A stretch of DNA of 64,000 nucleotides from a virus: positions 1 through 64,000 of IMG/VR virus record IMGVR_UViG_3300048999_000192; one strand, written 5' to 3'. The notes under the pieces are model-generated. The model was not told the DNA's origin and made no database searches. It saw only the letters and a program-made list of their open reading frames with translations. The translations under genes were made by a program, and so were the position numbers. Numbering within the stretch: position 1 is the stretch's first letter; each line of letters begins with the position of its first letter. Positions 57,202 through 64,000 of the stretch are shown piece by piece.

Positions 57202-57813
57202 GTGAAGAAGATCCAGACCGAGCTCGTCGAGACCTTCCAGTACGGCCCCGAAGCCCTGATCGGCCGGACGATCGCCGCCTACGGCAAGCCCGTCGGCGAG
57301 ATCACTGGAGTGCAGGACCACGAGGGCCACCGGTATCTCGCGATCGAGGGCCAGGAGATCCCCTTCTGCTTCGGGGCGAACAAGGTCTTCGAACTGGTCG
57401 TGGAGGAGCCCGAGCTGACCCGTGACGGCCCGGCGGAGAACCTCGCGCCCAACCAGCGCCGCGTCGGCCCGATCGTGCTCACCCGCCACGCCAGCGACCA
57501 GTGGACGATGGTCTTCCTGAACGGGCCGCACTACACCTACCTCCGGGTCGACGAGCTGATGATGTACGCCGTCCAGCGCCTCGGCGTGAACCTGGTCGAG
57601 CTGGAGAAGAAGGTCCGGGAGCTCAGTGAGGCGGCTCCCCAGCGCCCGGAGAGCCCCGTGGAGGCCTTGCTACGCGGCTTCGAGGAGCGGGGCACCATGC
57701 TCTGCAAGGCGGAGCGCACGCGGCTTACCACGGCCTTCGAGGCGGGCCGGAAACTCGGCCAGGACGAGGGCTACCGCCAGCACTGCGACGAGATCGACGA
57801 GTCCGGATACTGA
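57202..57813 (+). CDS. Hypothetical protein
   Basis: 203 residues from GTG 57202 with GAGGAGGA upstream. Beta-rich N-terminus, helical C-terminal half. First of four genes in one unit. No family recognised. Confidence 0.65.
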   Translation: MKKIQTELVETFQYGPEALIGRTIAAYGKPVGEITGVQDHEGHRYLAIEGQEIPFCFGANKVFELVVEEPELTRDGPAENLAPNQRRVGPIVLTRHASDQWTMVFLNGPHYTYLRVDELMMYAVQRLGVNLVELEKKVRELSEAAPQRPESPVEALLRGFEERGTMLCKAERTRLTTAFEAGRKLGQDEGYRQHCDEIDESGY

Positions 57814-58133
57814 TGAGCACCTTTCGCGAGCTGGGGGACGGCACCCTGCTGGATGCCGTCCCCAACGGCACGGACCATCTGATGCTCCTCGCGCGGGTCT
57901 CCAGCGACGCGATAGAGGGCACCGGGGTCTTCCTCGGCATGGCCGACAAGAACCGGGCCGCCGGGACGTGGAAGGTCATGGGCGTCGGGCCGATCTGGGA
58001 CATCGAACTGGAGGTGTCCATCTACCAGCCGTACACCTCGTTCGCCCAGCGCATGGGCGACGCCCTCGCCCTGCTCTACACCGCCCACCAGCTCCACGAG
58101 CTCCCCGTGGACCACGACGTGAGGAACGACTGA
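57813..58133 (+). CDS. Hypothetical protein
   Basis: 106 residues from ATG 57813 (overlaps TGA). Alpha/beta, contains VGPIWDIELEVSIYQPYTSF. Unknown. Confidence 0.65.
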   Translation: MSTFRELGDGTLLDAVPNGTDHLMLLARVSSDAIEGTGVFLGMADKNRAAGTWKVMGVGPIWDIELEVSIYQPYTSFAQRMGDALALLYTAHQLHELPVDHDVRND

Positions 58134-58134
58134 A

Positions 58135-58386
58135 ATGGCCGACAAGCGCCGTCCCACCCAGTACGAGACCCGCGCGGCCATCCGCCGCCTGGAGGAGGGT
58201 CTGGAGTCCCTGCGGCAGTTCCTGGACCCCCAGAACGACGACTGCTCCGTCCCGGCCGAGGTGCGCGAGGCATCCAAGAGCTACCTGCAGTCCTGGGTCG
58301 AGGGCCCGGCCGAGGGGGCCCTGAAGATGCTCATGCGCTCCCAGGAGGGCAAGCCCACCATCAACAGCCACTGGCAGGACTACTAG
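58135..58386 (+). CDS. Hypothetical protein
   Basis: 83 residues from ATG 58135, 1 nt after the previous stop. Helical with acidic/basic pattern (YETRAAIRRLEEGLESLRQF). Unknown. Confidence 0.65.
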   Translation: MADKRRPTQYETRAAIRRLEEGLESLRQFLDPQNDDCSVPAEVREASKSYLQSWVEGPAEGALKMLMRSQEGKPTINSHWQDY

Positions 58387-58394
58387 GAGGCACC

Positions 58395-58613
58395 GTGTGG
58401 CCGTACCGGACTGAGACCCGGGTGGCGATCAGCCGCCCGCCTCGCGACCGGCCAGGGGAGGCCGTCACCGTCTACGGACTGGTGGCGGCCTTTACCGCTC
58501 GCGAGGCCGAGCTGATCGGCTGCCAGATGGCCACGGCGATGCACCCCGACGCCGTGATGGCCATCTCCAGCAAACCGGCGATCGAGATCACCGATCTCGG
58601 AGAATCATTTTAA
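58395..58613 (+). CDS. Hypothetical protein
   Basis: 72 residues from GTG 58395 (AGGAGGCACC upstream). Its final codons and TAA lie inside the next AT palindrome (AATCATTTTAA), so the regulatory element overlaps coding sequence. Unknown. Confidence 0.6.
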   Translation: MWPYRTETRVAISRPPRDRPGEAVTVYGLVAAFTAREAELIGCQMATAMHPDAVMAISSKPAIEITDLGESF

Positions 58614-58648
58614 AATCTCTTCCACTCCAGGAATTCTAGGAGTAGAGT
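58603..58648 (+). promoter_or_regulatory. AT palindrome plus shared operator-promoter
   Basis: AATCATTTTAAAATCT (58603-58618), -35 TTCCAC (58620-58625), spacer TCCAGGAATTCTAGGAG (17, near-perfect palindrome), -10 TAGAGT (58643-58648), leader GTGACG-TTAT-CGGCAC and ACGAGGAGGA. Confidence 0.85.
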
Positions 58649-58681
58649 GACGTTATCGGCACCAACGAGGAGGAACCCCCA

Positions 58682-59266
58682 ATGATCAGCACCATCGCAC
58701 ATGTGACCTACCAGGTGGTCGCCAACGACGCGGGCCTGCAGGGCGTCTCGATCGCCCGGGACGTCACCGCCGACGGCACTGAGGCCTGGCGAGTGGTGCT
58801 GGAGTACGCGCAGGCCCGGAACGTGGACGTCCCGGTCGCCAACGCCACCGAGGCCTGCGAGCACGCGATCCACGTGCTCCCCGAGGACCAGCCGAACACG
58901 ACCACCGACGCCGTCAAGGCCGTCCGTACGATCCAGGACGCGGTGCTGTACCGCGCCTACTCCCTCGCCCACACCTACGCGGTGCGCCTGGAGGAGAGCG
59001 GTCACAACCCCAAGCTCTACGTGAACTACCACGAGGGCACCGTCATGAACGGCAAGCGCTGGACCGCCGACGTCTTCCAGGTGCAGCTCTCGGCCAAGAA
59101 GGACTGGTTCTCCTCGCACCTGCTCGTCTCCTGGCGCACGCTGGCCGAGGGCGCGCCCCGCCGGACCACCTCCCGCCTCACCGGCACCGTCCACCAGTCG
59201 CGCAAGGCCATCAAGATCAAGAGCGCTCGCGACCTGGACGCCTGGGTCTACGCCCTGGCGAGCTGA
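58682..59266 (+). CDS. Hypothetical protein
   Basis: 194 residues from ATG 58682 with GAGGAGGA upstream. Alpha/beta, with RLTGTVHQSRKAIKIKSARD near the end. Single-gene unit. No family recognised. Confidence 0.65.
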   Translation: MISTIAHVTYQVVANDAGLQGVSIARDVTADGTEAWRVVLEYAQARNVDVPVANATEACEHAIHVLPEDQPNTTTDAVKAVRTIQDAVLYRAYSLAHTYAVRLEESGHNPKLYVNYHEGTVMNGKRWTADVFQVQLSAKKDWFSSHLLVSWRTLAEGAPRRTTSRLTGTVHQSRKAIKIKSARDLDAWVYALAS

Positions 59267-59287
59267 GCCCGCTGAGGTAGATTCTTT

Positions 59288-59335
59288 GGAGAGATCGGCC
59301 TACGGGTCGATCTCTCCCACTTTTCTTGGTAATGT
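59288..59335 (+). promoter_or_regulatory. Terminator hairpin fused to shared promoter
   Basis: Stem GGAGAGATCG (59288-59297) with CGATCTCTCC (59308-59317), then CACTTTTCTTGG and -10 TAATGT (59330-59335). The T-rich tail of the terminator doubles as the promoter spacer. Another weak palindrome (AGATTCTTTGGAG) lies just before it at 59278. Confidence 0.65.
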
Positions 59336-59360
59336 GACAGAGCACCACAGAGGAGGGCCA

Positions 59361-59669
59361 ATGGCTTCTCGTGAAGAGATGGCCCGTGAGCTCATGCTGA
59401 TCAGTGTCGCCCTCGGGCGCGTCGCCGCTTTCAGGGGCATTGGCGACGCCAGTCCGACCGTGATGATGGTCGACGAGCTCGTCCGGGATCACGAGGAGCT
59501 GGAGGCCCGCATCGACGCGGCCATGATGCTCTTGAAGCAGCTCAACGAAGGCATCATCTGGCCGGATGGCCATGATGACTGGAGTTGGCAGGTCAATGAG
59601 CTTGCGCGGCTCCTACAGGGTGGGGCTCGCGTGCCGGAAACCCCCGAAGATCTGGAAGGACACGAATGA
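59361..59669 (+). CDS. Hypothetical helical protein
   Basis: 102 residues from ATG 59361 (GAGGAGGG upstream). Mostly helical (RDHEELEARIDAAMMLLKQL). ATGA coupling to the next gene. Unknown. Confidence 0.65.
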   Translation: MASREEMARELMLISVALGRVAAFRGIGDASPTVMMVDELVRDHEELEARIDAAMMLLKQLNEGIIWPDGHDDWSWQVNELARLLQGGARVPETPEDLEGHE

Positions 59670-60019
59670 CCCAGGGCTACAACTACCTCGCGATCGGCGG
59701 CTCGGCGGACGGTCAGCAGATCGTCCAGCAGTTCCCCGTCAACTGGATCGAGATGGACGTCAACGGCCAGCCGCAGTCCTACCGCAAGGTGCCGGTGCCG
59801 GTGTTCGACCGGGTCTTCGAGGTGCTCGTCTACGAGCCGCTCACCAAGAACCGCGCCGACCTGTCCACCGCCCTGGCCCGCTCCCTGCTGAGCGGCCCGG
59901 CCTCCGCGCTGTGGGAGGTCGGCTCCCCGCTCACCCCGCCTGCCACGCAGGGCGACGGTCAGAGCTCCGTTCCCCCCACCCGGCAGCAGCCTGCCGTCGG
60001 TGACGAGGCGTCCCGCTAG
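59666..60019 (+). CDS. Hypothetical protein
   Basis: 117 residues from ATG 59666. Beta-rich N-terminal part (VNWIEMDVNGQPQSYRKVPV), Pro/Gln-rich low-complexity end. Unknown. Confidence 0.65.
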   Translation: MTQGYNYLAIGGSADGQQIVQQFPVNWIEMDVNGQPQSYRKVPVPVFDRVFEVLVYEPLTKNRADLSTALARSLLSGPASALWEVGSPLTPPATQGDGQSSVPPTRQQPAVGDEASR

Positions 60020-60037
60020 GACGCTCTCAGCGCCGTA

Positions 60038-60063
60038 GGGCCCGGTCCAGACGGGCCGGGCCC
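60038..60063 (+). terminator. Intrinsic terminator
   Basis: GGGCCCGG (60038-60045) pairs with CCGGGCCC (60056-60063), 10-nt loop. Confidence 0.7.
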
Positions 60064-60084
60064 CGCTCTCCCCCGGAGGTACGC

Positions 60085-60528
60085 ATGAACCGCTTCATCC
60101 GCACGGGCCTGGCGGCGTCGTTGACGCTGCCCCTGCTCACCGGCTGCTACTTCGCCCACAAGAGCGACGCCGACAAGGGCGGCGATGACCCGGCGCTCAA
60201 CGCGCCGACCTCCTCGGCGACCAGCACGGCCATCCCGGAGGGCGGCGGCGACGTCGACACGCTCTGGGGCAAGATGAAGGACCCCGCGCCGTTCCTCGCC
60301 TACATGCACGCCAACGAGCAGCCCTATCTCGACTCCCTGACGGACAACTCGATCATGCAGGACGGGTACGTCGAGAACTACGCCTACATCGCGTGTGAGG
60401 ACCTGCGGAAGGGCAAGACGGTGGCGCAGACGGCCGCCGACGCCAAGGACGTCCCGGAGCTCGTCCGCATCACCAACATCATGATCAGGTTCATCTGCCC
60501 CGACCAGAAGGCCAAGATCACCTCCTGA
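60085..60528 (+). CDS. Phage-encoded lipoprotein (DUF732-like)
   Basis: 147 residues from ATG 60085 (GGAGG upstream). Signal peptide FIRTGLAASLTLPLLTGC with lipobox LTGC (Cys about 20), acidic linker, then YVENYAYIACEDLRKGKTV...IMIRFICPD, resembling the mycobacterial/actinobacterial DUF732 fold (two Cys). A secreted lipoprotein on the infected cell could block superinfection. No shared promoter directly upstream; a terminator precedes it. Confidence 0.7.
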   Translation: MNRFIRTGLAASLTLPLLTGCYFAHKSDADKGGDDPALNAPTSSATSTAIPEGGGDVDTLWGKMKDPAPFLAYMHANEQPYLDSLTDNSIMQDGYVENYAYIACEDLRKGKTVAQTAADAKDVPELVRITNIMIRFICPDQKAKITS

Positions 60529-60539
60529 TCCGGCTCGAC

Positions 60540-60577
60540 TGCAGGCCCTGCCCTCCCGTCATGGGGCAGGGCCTGCA
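60540..60577 (+). terminator. Intrinsic terminator
   Basis: Perfect 14-bp stem, TGCAGGCCCTGCCC (60540-60553) with GGGCAGGGCCTGCA (60564-60577). Strongest hairpin of the right arm. Confidence 0.85.
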
Positions 60578-60592
60578 ATATGTCCGAATCAC

Positions 60593-60621
60593 TTCCACTC
60601 CAAGAAATCCTGGAGTACTGT
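60593..60621 (+). promoter_or_regulatory. Shared operator-promoter
   Basis: -35 TTCCAC (60593-60598), spacer TCCAAGAAATCCTGGAG (17, strong palindrome), -10 TACTGT (60616-60621), leader with GTGGCTAGCAGTCAC then GAGGGAG before ATG 60647. Confidence 0.8.
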
Positions 60622-60646
60622 GGCTAGCAGTCACGAGGGAGTGCAC

Positions 60647-60943
60647 ATGAATCAGCAGGAGTTCGTCGAGGCCGTACGCGATGGTCTCGCCGAAGCCGGG
60701 ATCGAAGTCCAGATGATCAACGGGGCGACCCCCATGATGGTCCTGGCCGTCGAGCCCGACGTGCAGGTGATCTGCTTCGGCCACCCCCGGTATCCCGGGA
60801 AGCGCTCGAACCAGTTCGAGGTCTGCCTGCGCGACCATGGCCGCAACCGGGCGCTCGACTGGATCGACGAGGTCGCCGACCAGATCACCGGAGCCGTCAA
60901 GGCCGTCATCGACGCCATCACCCCCACCGCCCCGAAGGAGTAG
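60647..60943 (+). CDS. Hypothetical protein
   Basis: 98 residues from ATG 60647. Alpha/beta with hydrophobic strand (MMVLAVEPDVQVICFGHP) and a long C-terminal helix. Unknown. Confidence 0.65.
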   Translation: MNQQEFVEAVRDGLAEAGIEVQMINGATPMMVLAVEPDVQVICFGHPRYPGKRSNQFEVCLRDHGRNRALDWIDEVADQITGAVKAVIDAITPTAPKE

Positions 60944-60946
60944 TCC

Positions 60947-61606
60947 ATGGCCACCGTGAAGCTGTTCGCCGCCTCGAACACCTGGGCCCCCGGCGACGAC
61001 GCCGCCCGGATGGCCGGTGTACCCAAGCACGCCATCGGCAGCAACTGCATGAACGTCTACGTGCAGGCCTACACCAAGGCCGAGGCCAAGGAGATGCTGA
61101 CCGGCTTCGGCGTGACCGAGGGCCGGGCGGAGAACATCGTCAAGGAGCTGCGCGTCAACAAGGGCCCTCTGCCGCACAGCATCGTCAAGCTGCGCGAGGT
61201 CGGTCTGGTCGGCGAGCGTGAGCGTGGTGTCTGGGCCTACTACGAGTTCAACGCGGGCTCGCCCGTCCTGGAGCTCACCAAGACCGGGCCGAAGATCGTT
61301 GCCAACGTGCAGCTCTGGACCCCTTCCGAGCCGCTCAACGTCGAGCCGGTCAACACCGGTCCGTACCGGCTGAACTGGCGGAGCGACCCGTCCATGTTCA
61401 ACCGGCCGACCGGCTTCTTGAACGGCCTGCCGATGTTCCGGATCGAGGACTCCTACCCGAACCGGGGCTACCAGCTCGTGACGAACCTGCCCGGCTGGGG
61501 CCAGAAGAAGTGGGACTGCCGCAACCACATCCACGCCTACCAGACGGCTGACCGGCTGATCCAGTCCTACCTGGACCGGCTGGGCGCGGCCTTCATCGAA
61601 GGCTGA
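60947..61606 (+). CDS. Hypothetical protein
   Basis: 219 residues from ATG 60947, 3 nt after the previous stop (AAGGAG upstream). Mixed alpha/beta, Trp-rich end (NLPGWGQKKWDCRNHIH). Unknown. Confidence 0.65.
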   Translation: MATVKLFAASNTWAPGDDAARMAGVPKHAIGSNCMNVYVQAYTKAEAKEMLTGFGVTEGRAENIVKELRVNKGPLPHSIVKLREVGLVGERERGVWAYYEFNAGSPVLELTKTGPKIVANVQLWTPSEPLNVEPVNTGPYRLNWRSDPSMFNRPTGFLNGLPMFRIEDSYPNRGYQLVTNLPGWGQKKWDCRNHIHAYQTADRLIQSYLDRLGAAFIEG

Positions 61607-61620
61607 TACCGTCCATCGCC

Positions 61621-61656
61621 TGAGACCCGACCGCCCCGGAGCGCGGTCGGGTCTCA
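61621..61656 (+). terminator. Intrinsic terminator
   Basis: Perfect 13-bp stem TGAGACCCGACCG (61621-61633) with CGGTCGGGTCTCA (61644-61656), followed by ATCATTTTAAAATC. Confidence 0.85.
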
Positions 61657-61713
61657 ATCATTTTAAAATCATTGCTGAAAGTGCTTCCCTCCCTAGAATC
61701 CTTGGAGTAGAGT
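61656..61713 (+). promoter_or_regulatory. AT palindrome plus shared operator-promoter
   Basis: AATCATTTTAAAATCATT (61656-61673), -35 TTCCCT (61685-61690), spacer CCCTAGAATCCTTGGAG (17), -10 TAGAGT (61708-61713), leader hairpin GTGGCCTTATCGCCAC then AGGGAAGGG before ATG 61749. Confidence 0.85.
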
Positions 61714-61748
61714 GGCCTTATCGCCACCAAGGGAAGGGAATCCCCCAG

Positions 61749-62600
61749 ATGAGCACGAACCGAAACCTCTCCGCCCCCCGTAACGAGTTCGACCTGGGCC
61801 GCCCGCTCGCCACCCGCACCGGCAAGGTCATCCACCGGCTGGCGCGAGTGCACGAGGACCGGGGCCTGGCCGAGACGAGCTGCACCAAGTTCCTCCCGGC
61901 GATGCAGCCCACGCTCGTCACCCGGACCGACCGCAAGGGCCGCTGGGGCGTCCTGCTCGGTGGCGGTGTCGTCCCGACCTGCCCCGCTTGCCTGGCCGCC
62001 CACCACGCGGCGATCGGGGCGGCGCGCGAGGAGAGCCCCCGGGAAATCGCCCTGGCGAACATCTCCTCCGCCCCGGCCACCCAGGCGGGCCACGACGAGC
62101 TCACCCGGGTGTACGGCCAGAAGGACCCCCAGACCGCCAAGGTCGGTGACCTCGTCTACGGCTACTCGCGCGGTGCCTACCGCCGGGGAGTGGTCATCAA
62201 GGTCACCCCGACCAAGGTCGAGATGTTCTACACCACCGACGGCGCGGTCAAGGACGCCCAGCGCATCTTCGAGTCGATCTCCTCGATCGTCCCCGCCAAG
62301 AGCGCCAAGTTCGCGGCCGAGAGCGCCTCGCGCAACTACGCCCACTACCGCAAGACGGCCGCCGAGTACCAGCGGCGCGTGGACGGCGGCGAGCCCTACG
62401 AGGCGCTGAGGAGCTTCGAGCAGACCGACTTCGCCAACATCAAGGCGCTGCTGGAGGAGACCCGCGAGGACTACATCGCCCGCAATGCCACCGAGGCCTT
62501 CGAGAAGGCCTCGGCCAAGCTGGAGAACAACAAGAGCTACCGCCAGTACGTGCACTGCACCACCAAGGCCGTCAAGAAGAGCGATATCTACCTCGTCTGA
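61749..62600 (+). CDS. Hypothetical protein
   Basis: 283 residues from ATG 61749. N-terminal half with CPAC and RGVVIKVTPTKVEMFYTTDG (a small beta-barrel-like strand set), then a long helical region. Single unit with a downstream terminator. No family recognised. Confidence 0.7.
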   Translation: MSTNRNLSAPRNEFDLGRPLATRTGKVIHRLARVHEDRGLAETSCTKFLPAMQPTLVTRTDRKGRWGVLLGGGVVPTCPACLAAHHAAIGAAREESPREIALANISSAPATQAGHDELTRVYGQKDPQTAKVGDLVYGYSRGAYRRGVVIKVTPTKVEMFYTTDGAVKDAQRIFESISSIVPAKSAKFAAESASRNYAHYRKTAAEYQRRVDGGEPYEALRSFEQTDFANIKALLEETREDYIARNATEAFEKASAKLENNKSYRQYVHCTTKAVKKSDIYLV

Positions 62601-62607
62601 CCGGCCT

Positions 62608-62631
62608 GGCCGCCCCCACCCCGGGGCGGCC
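62608..62631 (+). terminator. Intrinsic terminator
   Basis: GGCCGCCCC (62608-62616) pairs with GGGGCGGCC (62623-62631), 6-nt loop. Confidence 0.75.
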
Positions 62632-62650
62632 CCACCCCTGGAGCTCCTGA

Positions 62651-62740
62651 ATGACTCTCAACGAAGCCGGGTGGGCCCTCGTGGCCTGTCTCTACCTCTG
62701 CCTCTACCTCTTCATTTCCGCATCGTTCTACCGGAAGTAG
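62651..62740 (+). CDS. 29-residue membrane peptide
   Basis: ATG 62651, product MTLNEAGWALVACLYLCLYL plus nine residues (FISASFYRK). One hydrophobic helix, basic end. A small membrane protein like the 24-residue one at 1730. GGAGC upstream. Confidence 0.5.
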   Translation: MTLNEAGWALVACLYLCLYLFISASFYRK

Positions 62741-62746
62741 GACAAC

Positions 62747-63421
62747 ATGAACCGCAAGGCCTCCGCTGCCCGCCACGCCGCCCGCATCACGCGAGAGCTG
62801 CGCCGCCTCTTCCCCGACGCCGAGCTGCAGTACGAGCGCGAGTGCATCTCCACCAAGGTCTTCCGTCTCGCCGACTGGAGCTACACCCTGCGGGTCACCT
62901 GGGCGCGGCTGGACACCCGCGACGGTGCCAAGGTGCTGAACGTCCTGAAGGGGCTCGTCGAGAACAGCTCGGACACCCACCTCGCTCGCTACAGCCACTT
63001 CGACGCCGACGTGGAGGTCACCGACGTCTTCGATGACGACCCGGAGTCCCAGATCGAGGTGGCCGCCGAGAAGCGCCTGCGGGAGACCGAGGCGGCCTTC
63101 GACGCCTCCCATCCGGAGCTCCCGTCCTACCAGGAGGCGGGTGAGGTCGAGATCCTCCTGATGCCCCACGAGATCCTCGGCATGCTCGACGGGAGCCGCA
63201 TCGGCGTCCAGGAGATCGGCGAGAGGCGGGCGTACGCCCGGATGATCACCGCCGATGAGTACGTGGCCTGGATGCACCGCGAGCAGGCCAGGTGCGAGGC
63301 CGACGGCCGCCACTTCCCCGAGCAGCCGACCGGCTGGGAGGCCGACATGCGGCGCAAGCTCACCCCGCTCTCGACCGAGATGGTCAACCGGCTCCTGAAC
63401 CCCAACCGCCGCCCCTTCTGA
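62747..63421 (+). CDS. Hypothetical protein
   Basis: 224 residues from ATG 62747 (AGGACAAC upstream). Helical basic N-terminus, then a beta-rich middle (RLADWSYTLRVTWARLDTRD). Unknown. Confidence 0.65.
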   Translation: MNRKASAARHAARITRELRRLFPDAELQYERECISTKVFRLADWSYTLRVTWARLDTRDGAKVLNVLKGLVENSSDTHLARYSHFDADVEVTDVFDDDPESQIEVAAEKRLRETEAAFDASHPELPSYQEAGEVEILLMPHEILGMLDGSRIGVQEIGERRAYARMITADEYVAWMHREQARCEADGRHFPEQPTGWEADMRRKLTPLSTEMVNRLLNPNRRPF

Positions 63422-63433
63422 CGAGGAGAGATC

Positions 63434-63853
63434 ATGACGTTCGAACGCAAGACCGGCATCTGGTGTGACTTCAACGACCACGAGCAGGAGATGTTCGCTC
63501 AGATCCTGGACCTGGCCGAAAGCAACGTCGAGCAGGCGCATGGCCCTCAGGCGCGGCTGGAGCTGCTGATGATGACCGGTGAACTGCGCCGGGTCTTCCA
63601 GCTCAAGCGTGAGCCCTGGATCGCCGAGGACATCCGCGCCCAGATCGCCGACCACCGCCGCTCTCACCACGTCAGCAATAAGATCGTCCGCTGCGCCCGG
63701 GACGGCTGCGGTGAGGTCCAGGAGGCCACGGCCGCCCTGAGCGCCTGGCGGATGGCGCGGACGCAGGAGTGGAAGCTCAACGCCCCGGGCAACGAGACCT
63801 CCACCGACCTGCTCTGCCCTGAGCACGCCGAGGAGCTCGGCAAGACCCAGTAG
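63434..63853 (+). CDS. Zinc-type hypothetical protein
   Basis: 139 residues from ATG 63434 (GAGGAGAG upstream). C-terminal part holds CARDGCGEV and CPEH, a possible zinc ribbon. Helical N-terminus. Unknown. Confidence 0.6.
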   Translation: MTFERKTGIWCDFNDHEQEMFAQILDLAESNVEQAHGPQARLELLMMTGELRRVFQLKREPWIAEDIRAQIADHRRSHHVSNKIVRCARDGCGEVQEATAALSAWRMARTQEWKLNAPGNETSTDLLCPEHAEELGKTQ

Positions 63854-63880
63854 GCTGCCCTCAGGTGTAGGCCTGGGGAC

Positions 63881-63915
63881 GAGGGGCCCGGTTCGCTTCG
63901 GCGGCCGGGCTCTTC
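63881..63915 (+). terminator. Intrinsic terminator
   Basis: GAGGGGCCCGG (63881-63891) with CCGGGCTCTTC (63905-63915), two G-T pairs. Followed by the last promoter in the window. Confidence 0.65.
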
Positions 63916-63942
63916 GCATTCAGACTCTTTTCAGACAAGCGA

Positions 63943-63971
63943 TTGACTCCAAGGATTCTTGGCAGTACCTT
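63943..63971 (+). promoter_or_regulatory. Shared operator-promoter at window end
   Basis: -35 TTGACT (63943-63948), spacer CCAAGGATTCTTGGCAG (17), -10 TACCTT (63966-63971). It drives a gene beyond the window and is one of the clearest copies. Confidence 0.8.
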
Positions 63972-64000
63972 CCCTCTTGTCTCGATCGCGGTCAGATCGT

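Noticed and set aside
1-64000. CRISPR array or CRISPR-like repeats
   Set aside because: The recurrent motifs are promoter and AT palindromes at irregular distances of kilobases. There is no regular repeat-spacer pattern.
1-64000. Integrase, excisionase or insertion-sequence transposase
   Set aside because: No tyrosine or serine recombinase and no transposase motifs are present in any frame I read. The MerR-like protein at 24646 is not evidence enough for an excisionase.

Overview
The window is about 64 kb of high-GC double-stranded DNA bacteriophage sequence. It is very probably from a large tailed phage of a filamentous actinomycete such as Streptomyces or a relative. The phage call rests on a terminase, an endolysin with a likely holin, tail-fibre-type proteins, a complete phage replication set and a tRNA cluster. 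The actinobacterial host is inferred from the high GC, the many GTG starts, GTGA/ATGA-coupled small genes, and a small regulator that is close to Streptomyces BldC as I remember it. I see no integrase, portal, capsid or tape-measure gene, so the structural module lies outside this window and the lifestyle is undecided.

Layout. (1) 1-1.7 kb: minus-strand tRNA genes, some canonical (Pro, Ile, Phe, Glu, probably Trp) and several irregular. (2) 1.7-10.3 kb: a tightly packed minus-strand run of about 25 small genes, mostly unknown, with one SNF2-type helicase and a HicA-like protein. (3) 10.4-14.9 kb: a divergent plus-strand operon of small genes headed by a helix-turn-helix protein, ending in a region with repeated 17-bp palindromes. 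(4) 15-18.8 kb: a nucleotidyltransferase-like protein, small proteins and a DinG/XPD-type helicase. (5) 18.9-23.6 kb: lysis and tail-tip genes (CHAP endolysin, holin, fibre proteins, a glycosidase-like protein, a GAR-repeat protein). (6) 23.8-42.4 kb: replication and recombination (5'-3' exonuclease, helicase loader, DnaB helicase, primase, single-strand binding protein, DnaE polymerase, RecA, PD-(D/E)XK nuclease, RuvC-like resolvase), with an Hfq/Sm-like protein and a J-domain-like protein embedded. (7) 42.4-48.6 kb: a structured non-coding block, an unusual sigma-like open frame with a nested gene, and the large terminase. (8) 48.8-56.0 kb: a 1,932-residue polyvalent protein with several ADP-ribosyltransferase-like domains plus RelE-like, zinc-metallopeptidase, nucleotidyltransferase and Nudix domains, followed by an ADP-ribosyltransferase plus 2H-phosphoesterase protein. 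(9) 56.1-64 kb: a series of short transcription units, including BldC and a lipoprotein.

The most striking signal is regulatory. About 17 sites on both strands share one architecture: a -35-like hexamer, a 17-bp spacer filled by an imperfect palindrome (consensus near TCCAAGGATTCTTGGAG), and a -10 close to TAGAGT. Many are preceded by an intrinsic terminator and an AT palindrome (ATCATTTTAAAAT), and followed by a small 5' hairpin and a strong ribosome-binding site. This looks like a phage-wide regulon of insulated expression cassettes controlled by a regulator that I cannot identify in this window. Function calls come from reading motifs by eye. No database search or folding program was run.
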